DNA from: Paramyrothecium sp. XJ0827 | Taxonomy: Eukaryota > Ascomycota > Sordariomycetes > Hypocreales > Stachybotryaceae | DNA length: 64,000 nucleotides | Direction of reading: 5' to 3' | Assembly (NCBI GenBank): GCA_020881915.1 | Contig: JAJFPB010000012.1 | Location: 1,116,001-1,180,000, forward strand | In this document: piece after piece, positions 58,101-64,000 of the stretch | How the letters are laid out: every line of letters starts with the position of its first letter | Numbering within the stretch: position 1 is the stretch's first letter | Notes under the pieces: generated by a model | Seen by the model: the letters and a program-made list of their open reading frames with translations, nothing else | What the model was told of the DNA's origin: nothing | The model's database searches: none | Position numbers and translations under genes: made by a program

Positions 58101-58471
58101 CCAGGCTGTGTCTGTTCTTGTTTCTGTTGCCGACTAAATATCTATGAGCCAGTTATTCTTTCACCTCCAGAATGTGTTGGGACAAGTCTGGTCTGACATG
58201 CAACTGATTACCCATTGGCAGCACGACAGCTCAGAAGGGCCGCCATGCCCATGACCATGGATGACACTGCTGAAGCAATACCCAACACCGGCGTTCTTTA
58301 GTGGCGCCAGTCGTAGATAAAATGATGTCTATTGTCTGTTGACTCCAATGATATCAATACAGGAGACGCCTGTCCAGTCATTGCTCGAGTCCTGCACCCA
58401 CATGGTATCAGCCAGGACACCATGACTTCCAAACGACCATCACCGCGTACGCTTTCCCCACTAGCACCGAA
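55155..58471. other. 3.3-kb region without a supported gene
   Basis: Upstream of the KEN-box gene and downstream of the PLAC8 gene. Frames of up to 215 codons exist (e.g. 55664-56311 plus, 56939-57427 plus) but are Pro/Ser/Arg-rich, motif-free and overlapped by equal frames on the other strand. Pyrimidine-rich tracts and short poly-A runs are common. It could hold a long 5' leader or a non-coding RNA. Confidence 0.5.
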
Positions 58472-60886
58472 TTATGGTCTCGTCCTCTCTTCTTGTTTGT
58501 CCCCGGTCAAGGGCAGTACCTCCTCATCAAGTGTATGTGTAGGGGTCTTGTCACTCTTCGAATCCGCCTTGGCCAGCACTTCGTCCACCATGTTCACTGG
58601 CTTGTCGTCTCTCAACACATGGGTTTCCGGCTGCTTCGCTTGGGGCGCTAGCTTGTCTTCAGTAGGATCATTCTGCATGTCCACCAGGTCATCATCTGCA
58701 ATCGTGTGAGAGACAATTTGGCTCTTTCCGGGTGTGCTTGGTTTCTGCGGCTCATCTCTCATTGGTATTGGATCGTGGTCACCAAGCGTGTGGGTTACGG
58801 TTCGTTTCGCCTCATCATCTTGGCTTGATGTCGGCGCTTCATCTCTCATGGTAATGGGCGCATGATCGCGAAGCCTATGTGTGGTAGGTCGCTTCGTCCC
58901 CTCGTCCTGACTTGGTGGCTGTGCTTCACCTCTCATGAGAATGGGATCGTGGTCACGAAGCGTGTGTGTGGCAACCGCTTTGGCTCTCTCAACCGGGGTT
59001 GACTCTGCCTCTTCGGGATTGATTTGGGTAACAACATCTCCTACGCCAGGGCTATCAGGTGCTTCCTTGCCAGACTTGTCCTCCGGTTTGTGCTTGGCCT
59101 TGTCCTGCGTGCCTTGGGGAAGCTTGGTAGGACGACCAAGGTGCCTTTTCCAGGCTCTTTTGGGGGGCAGGGTCTGGTTCGATGTGGACTGGCCATCGTC
59201 CGGTGGACTTGGAAAAGGGCTAGATTCTTCTTGGCCAAGAACATGAGTCGTGACGAATTTCTCAAACGAGACGGTACGATCAGTGTCGAGGCGGTGAGTC
59301 TTGCCAGCTCTGGACGATCGATGCCGGAACGGTACGTGGTCTTCTAGCTGATGGGCCGTAGAGCTTCCTCGGGCCTCGGAGAAGAAGAAATCATCGTCTA
59401 GCGGGTGAGGGGCAGAAGCGAAGCCATGAACAGTCCGGGTCTCATGGTCTTCAAGCGAATGGGCGAACGTTCGAGGAGCAGCCATGGTGGCATCGTCCTC
59501 ATCAAGCCGATGGACTTGGGATGTAGGAATGCTGAACACGCTTTGGTCGTCCTCCAGGCCGTGCCTGCCCCGTCGGCTGGAAGGCGTGGATGTCCCTGGT
59601 GTCTGGTTGCCGTCCCTGCCGTAGGAGTCTTGGGTGGACCTTGACGTTTTCCGGTCATCCTGCAGGCGATGGCGAGAAATTGTCGGCACCCTGGTCAACT
59701 TGGGGTGATCGTCCAGGAGGTGAGAAGTAGGGCGGGCCGGAAACTTGATTTTTCCATGGTCCACCAGGCTGTGTATGTGAAGAGTCGAGTCCTTGTGCAC
59801 TTGCTCCTCCGCGTCCACGCTATGAGCAACAAGAGTGGATGTGCGTGAGATGCTGTGGGAGCTTGCCACCGGCCCAGTTTCGTCAGGCTTGAGCTCAGTC
59901 GCTGGCTTGTGGAGATCGTCAACCTTGGCAAGCGCCGCCACAGAGGAGTCGCTGGTGTCAATAGCTTGATCCTCGTCACTTCGTCCTTTACCTTTCGACT
60001 TGGTCTTTTTGCCAGCCGGTACCAGATACCATCGTTTACCTAGATACCGAAGAAGGGGTACGTGCTTTGCATTGGCGGGAATGTTGTCTTCGGTCTTAGG
60101 AGGTTCAGGCGAGGGAGATGGAGGAGGTGGGGATGCGGTGGCAGGGCCCGGGAAGCTCTCCCGCCTGGCCTCGGGAATTGTCGACAAAGCACTTTTGTCC
60201 ATTTCGGTGCTGCTGACCTTGGGACGCAGGCTCGGTTTGTCGGGAACCGCAGGCTTGCCGTATGTCATTGGCAGCTGAGGCTTGTACTGGTCCCAGCTAG
60301 TAGAGGCCGGAGCATTGAGGTCTTTGAGTCGTTCGTGCTGCTTCTCTCGGAAGACAACTTCCTGCTCAGCTCGCATGAGAGTAATACATGGGCAACAGCA
60401 TCCATCGAACCAGTCCTTCACATCAGAGCCATCGAGGCCGTAGAAAGCACGGACGGTGGTTTGAAGCTTGGCCAAGAAGCAGCCATAAACTGCAAGCGGG
60501 CCCAGCTGTCAGTCTGAGTCGACTCCAAACATGGGGTTGGACTTACACGGAAAGCAGACAAGAAACTGAACGCAGTCTGGGTTGATGAGTCCGGTATCCG
60601 GGGGCCCGAGAGCATCAAGGCCGCCGAGAGCCGACCGCAGCCGAGATGAAGCACGAGCATACGCGCCGCAAGGACAGAAAAAGACAGTCCCACAGGGGGT
60701 GCCACCAGCATTGGGCAGGTTACGGACAGACTGCCACTGTCGCTTCCGCTCCTCAGCGGCCTGCTTCTCCATCCTGGCAGAAGGTCGGGGGGTGAAGAAG
60801 GGAGCGGGTTCGCGGTGATACCAAGCGGGAGAGGTCCGGAGATGGCTGTACTTGGGGTCGTGGGTCCAATGAAGCTGCCGAGCCAT
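58472..60886 (-). CDS. PLAC8 family protein with long HxLxD-repeat tail
   Basis: Exons 60886-60547 and 60489-58472 give 785 aa. The N-terminal ~170 residues are a PLAC8 (Cys-rich) domain: GGTPCGTVFFCPCGAYARAS, then NPDCVQFLVCFPFYGCFLAK (joined by splicing), then DWFDGCCCPCITLMRAEQEV. PLAC8 proteins act at membranes in metal handling or cell-size control. From ~300 onward about 16 degenerate repeats follow, each built round H-[SRTQVP]-L-x-D-[DHE], e.g. HSLVDH, HRLQDD, HTLRDH. The last few are longer and near-periodic (THTLRDHDPILMRGE, THRLRDHAPITMRDE). The repeat tail is acidic and likely disordered. The fused tail is far longer than in ordinary ~150-250-aa PLAC8 proteins. Confidence 0.9.
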
Positions 60887-63800
60887 ACTCGAGCATGGGC
60901 GAACTGGAGGTTGCGGCGGTGGTTGTGAAGGGGAGGTAGGTCAGAGAGTGTTCAGTCACGGATGTGCAGAGGAGCTCAAGTAGGCGGGATGTGATAATAT
61001 GCGAGGGGAGGTAAAGAATGAATGCAGTAACACGCCAAAGAATGATTCGTCCAGATGTGTGGTCAGCTACGAAAGACGCGCTGCTCTAGACGATGCTGCA
61101 GAGAATGATTTCGATGATAGTAGAAGACAGTTCACAAGTGCCAACGTCGGAGAAATGCGGTTGTTTGAGATGGCTACCACTTGCCGTTCCAGCTGAGGCT
61201 CCGTGGCATTGCAGGCGTGGCAGACGATGGCACTTGCCTTGCCTCACCTTTCCTCGCCTTGCTGTGCTGGTAAGAGTCTACGGTTAACATGCAGCGTGAG
61301 TGTCTTCCTCAGATTGGAAGATGCATGTTCGATTCTGGGCACACATGAGCTTGCAGTTACTCGGAATGCGCTGGTGTACCACCAGAGAGTAGCACATCTG
61401 CATGGTGTTACAAGTCTGCCTACTCTGTAGTGGCCGATGTGTTGCACCGTTCGAGCGCCTGTATTCTCCTCGAACAACTGCTGTCCGGTAAGAGGTACAT
61501 ACAATTACAATTACACCGCTTTCAGTATGTTTCAAGCGCTCAACTCAACCTCTTGCAGCCATTGTGCCCAGCGAACCTGCAGGAACAATGAACTGATGTT
61601 CACGATAACGGCTTATCGTGCAATGTACGCGCAGATAAGCTCATTTCCGATACCTGGCGCGGTGGCCAAGGCTTGTGAGAGCGTAGGGCACGCGATCCCT
61701 GCAGCTTGGCAACACAAGCTCAGAAGATGCATAATTTCCCAATCTGGGGTAACGAGGCACGTCTCACATGCACATAACGGAGGCACGTGGGGCAGCGCAC
61801 GCCGTCCGGCTGGATGGATGTGTCGAATCGATATTCATAATTGCCCGTGTTTGATTTGTGCAGCGTTACCACCAATATTCGGCGGCCAAGCAATCGATGA
61901 GCTGGGCGTGACGTGATATGTGCATGGTCAAAGCCTAAGCCCAAGCAAGCACACAAAACCGTACGTGCGGTGCTCCTCCGGCGGCCACACTCAGCGGTCA
62001 GTCATGCCGTCGGTGTCGCAAACGTCGTCATGAAGACGATCTTGATGAAACTAGCATCCACACTTTGAACTGGGGCTTCGCAGGGCAGGGCAGTGCATGG
62101 CCTTGTTATGAGGGATAAAGTGTGGGCCGGCTCGTCGAATCCGCGGAGCACACAGAGAGAGAGAGAGAGAGAGAGAACGAGAATGAGGGCTGCAGCGTTG
62201 CGTTGCCATGATTCAAGCTCTGACGCGCTCAACGCTTTTGCCCTACTGCTCAAGCGAACTGCTGCTCAACTCAACTCAAACTGGTGGTGGCGTGGCTTTT
62301 CTGGCCCAACGTTCTATTACCTCAGGATCGCTTAATGCAGCCTAGCCGGCGGAGAAAAGGAACCCCAGCAGGTCAGGCAATCGAGCTGGGAGCCCGCAGG
62401 CGACATCGTGTGTGCTTAGTACGACAGCGTCCTGCCATCGTGACACGATAATCCTTCAATTTGGTATCCAGAAAATTCACACACTCCTATTGCGGTCTGG
62501 CCCGAATACGCAGCGATATTCGCCCCCGTCGAGAAAATACGTACTGGCCGAAAAAGGGTCGGTCTGGAACCAAGACCGAGGAGAAAGATGCGGCGGGTCC
62601 ACCCCCTCTTGGCTCTGGACTTGGAGGGAGGAGAGCCAAGCCGGAACCAGCGAGACGGTGCTGCAACCCAGCCCAGCCAAGAAGGCACATCCTGGACCTG
62701 CGAGTCATTAACGAAGCGACCTACGCGCTGGGCTGCCCCTTTAGCCCGTCGGTCGGGCGAGTTCCAGGCCTTGGCGGACCGTCTGCCCAGATCCATGTCG
62801 AGCGCGCGAACACCCGTCTGTCTGCGCCGGGGCATATATGATCGATATTGCTTTTTCCTGTTGGTGCCATTTCTGGCCTGCATGGCGTCCGATTATTGCA
62901 ATCACGGTGCGCGTAGCCGTCGCCAAAGCAAAATGCGATGTCCTGGTTGCGAGCTGCCCGCGAGTGCATTCCGACGTCAATCTTATGCCGGCGGCCCCTC
63001 TTCTAGAATGACATGCGTTTCACCTTGAGCTTCACCAGGGAACAGACGAGACCGTAGCCTCGCAGATGAGTTAAATAAAAAAAGAGAGGACTCTTCCCCT
63101 CACTGGCTCCATAATAGTTGCTTGATACTTGTTTGGCCTGGTGTTTCTTTTGCCTCTTGTTCGTTTCGTCACTAGCTGGTAGCTTCTCGCGTCACAGCAA
63201 GCTAAGGTGGCGAGAAACCAACAACAACCACCAGCTACTAGTACTTCATAATGTAGTTAATACTATTGCTAGCTCCCCCAAGCATCGTGGCCCCGAATTG
63301 TGAGTTGAGGAAGAGGAGTCGAGCTGGCGCGCACCTTATCAGCCCAGCCCATCGGCACGCACGCACCCGCTCTCTCTGTGTGGCGAGCCACGGCGGCGCC
63401 GCGTCCGCCAACAATCGTCCAGCTCCAGCAGCTCTCCAGGGGCACGATTGCCCATTTCAGAACGTGTGCCCGCTATACCCCGGCGCGGTGGTGCTCCCCA
63501 AATCTCCCCACACCACCCACCTGCTCAAACTGGCCTTGAACCTTCAGGCACTTGGCCGCCTTTCGCAGGGACCACGGCACACCTCAGGACCCGCCAAGCA
63601 CTGGCAAGCCGTCCCTAGCAGTGGCTAGCACGGCCAATAATCGCCTAGCGTATCCGCTGGCGTCGGCTACAGGTCTGGTGGATGCAGCTTGCCGGTCCAT
63701 GGGCCTGGGGGAGGTAGTGGGTACGAGCAATCTCGCGGCGCGACCCCTATCAAGGGCTTGTATCGTCTACCCTCCCCACGCATCCCCCTCGGTCACATTG

Positions 63801-64000
63801 CAGGTGCAATTTGGCCGGGGTCGAGATCTGTGTTCTGTCTGTGCATGCCCTTGTGCCTCGCACCATTCAGCGGCTGCAGCCCATTTCGCACCAATCCACG
63901 CAAGCCAAGGCCTGACCCGATCCCTTATCCTCGTGTGATCCTTGTTTATGCTTGTGCCTTGGCGCAGCCTGGGATCCCTGCCCTCGTGCTTGGCTCTGGA
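60887..64000. other. Right edge, no supported gene
   Basis: 3.1 kb. The first few hundred bases are the PLAC8 promoter. Frames up to ~155 codons are mutually overlapping on both strands and lack motifs. A (GA)n tract lies at 62153-62176. From ~63,300 the sequence is GC-richer and may be the 5' region of a gene beyond the window. Confidence 0.5.
62153..62176. repeat. (GA)n dinucleotide repeat
   Basis: About 12 GA units preceded by CACA, the same compound form as the tract at 50213. Confidence 0.88.

Noticed and set aside
61321..61345. B-box-like GTTCGATTC considered as part of a tRNA gene
   Set aside because: No matching A-box or cloverleaf in the flanking bases. No tRNA or rRNA gene was recognised anywhere in the window.
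1..64000. CRISPR arrays, operons or prokaryotic signals
   Set aside because: The sequence is eukaryotic with spliced genes; no spaced direct-repeat array is present.

Overview
The window reads as nuclear DNA of a filamentous ascomycete (Pezizomycotina, most likely a Sordariomycete). Genes carry 50-70 nt introns with GT..AG ends and CTAAC-like branch points, and the protein families are typical of these fungi: HET proteins, several fungal P450 clans, PLAC8, DUF4267, M43 metalloprotease and F-box-like families. Species cannot be fixed from the sequence. I rebuilt exon structures by hand, and every spliced model keeps its frame through to a stop.

Layout. 1-1.3 kb: nothing I can assign. 1.3-11 kb: an aldo/keto reductase (-), a CYP68-like P450 (+), an alkaline ceramidase (+) and a CYP58-like P450 (+). 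11-19 kb: a SUKH/Smi1-like protein (-), a membrane-anchored thioredoxin (+), a secreted M43 metalloprotease (-) and a small secreted protein (+). 19.8-28.6 kb: a third P450 (-), a long heptanucleotide microsatellite, a 664-aa HET protein (+) and a PAP2 lipid phosphatase (-). 31.9-41.5 kb: three paralogous genes sharing an unusual C2H2-type zinc-finger module, the first fused to a HET-E-class HET domain, with a fourth P450 between the first two. 41.8-43.1 kb: a dead Tc1/mariner transposon. 43.2-47.8 kb: two convergent large fungal hypothetical genes, one of them F-box/DUF6546-like. 49.4-61 kb: a GC-richer, housekeeping-like stretch with a DUF4267 membrane protein, formyltetrahydrofolate deformylase, thymidylate kinase, a conserved disordered protein with a KEN box and a PLAC8 protein with a repetitive tail. 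The last 3 kb hold no gene I can support.

How the parts work together. The left 48 kb looks like accessory chromosome: oxidative enzymes (four P450s and an AKR, but no backbone synthase in view), secreted proteins, allorecognition-type HET genes and a transposon. The right 12 kb is core metabolism (folate and dTMP) with few accessory genes. The main candidate for an undescribed system is the 31.9-41.5 kb island, where a degenerate HET effector domain is coupled to the same zinc-finger module found in two stand-alone neighbours. Two microexons (4 nt in the AKR, 13 nt in the ceramidase), needed to restore conserved motifs, are the best structural surprises.
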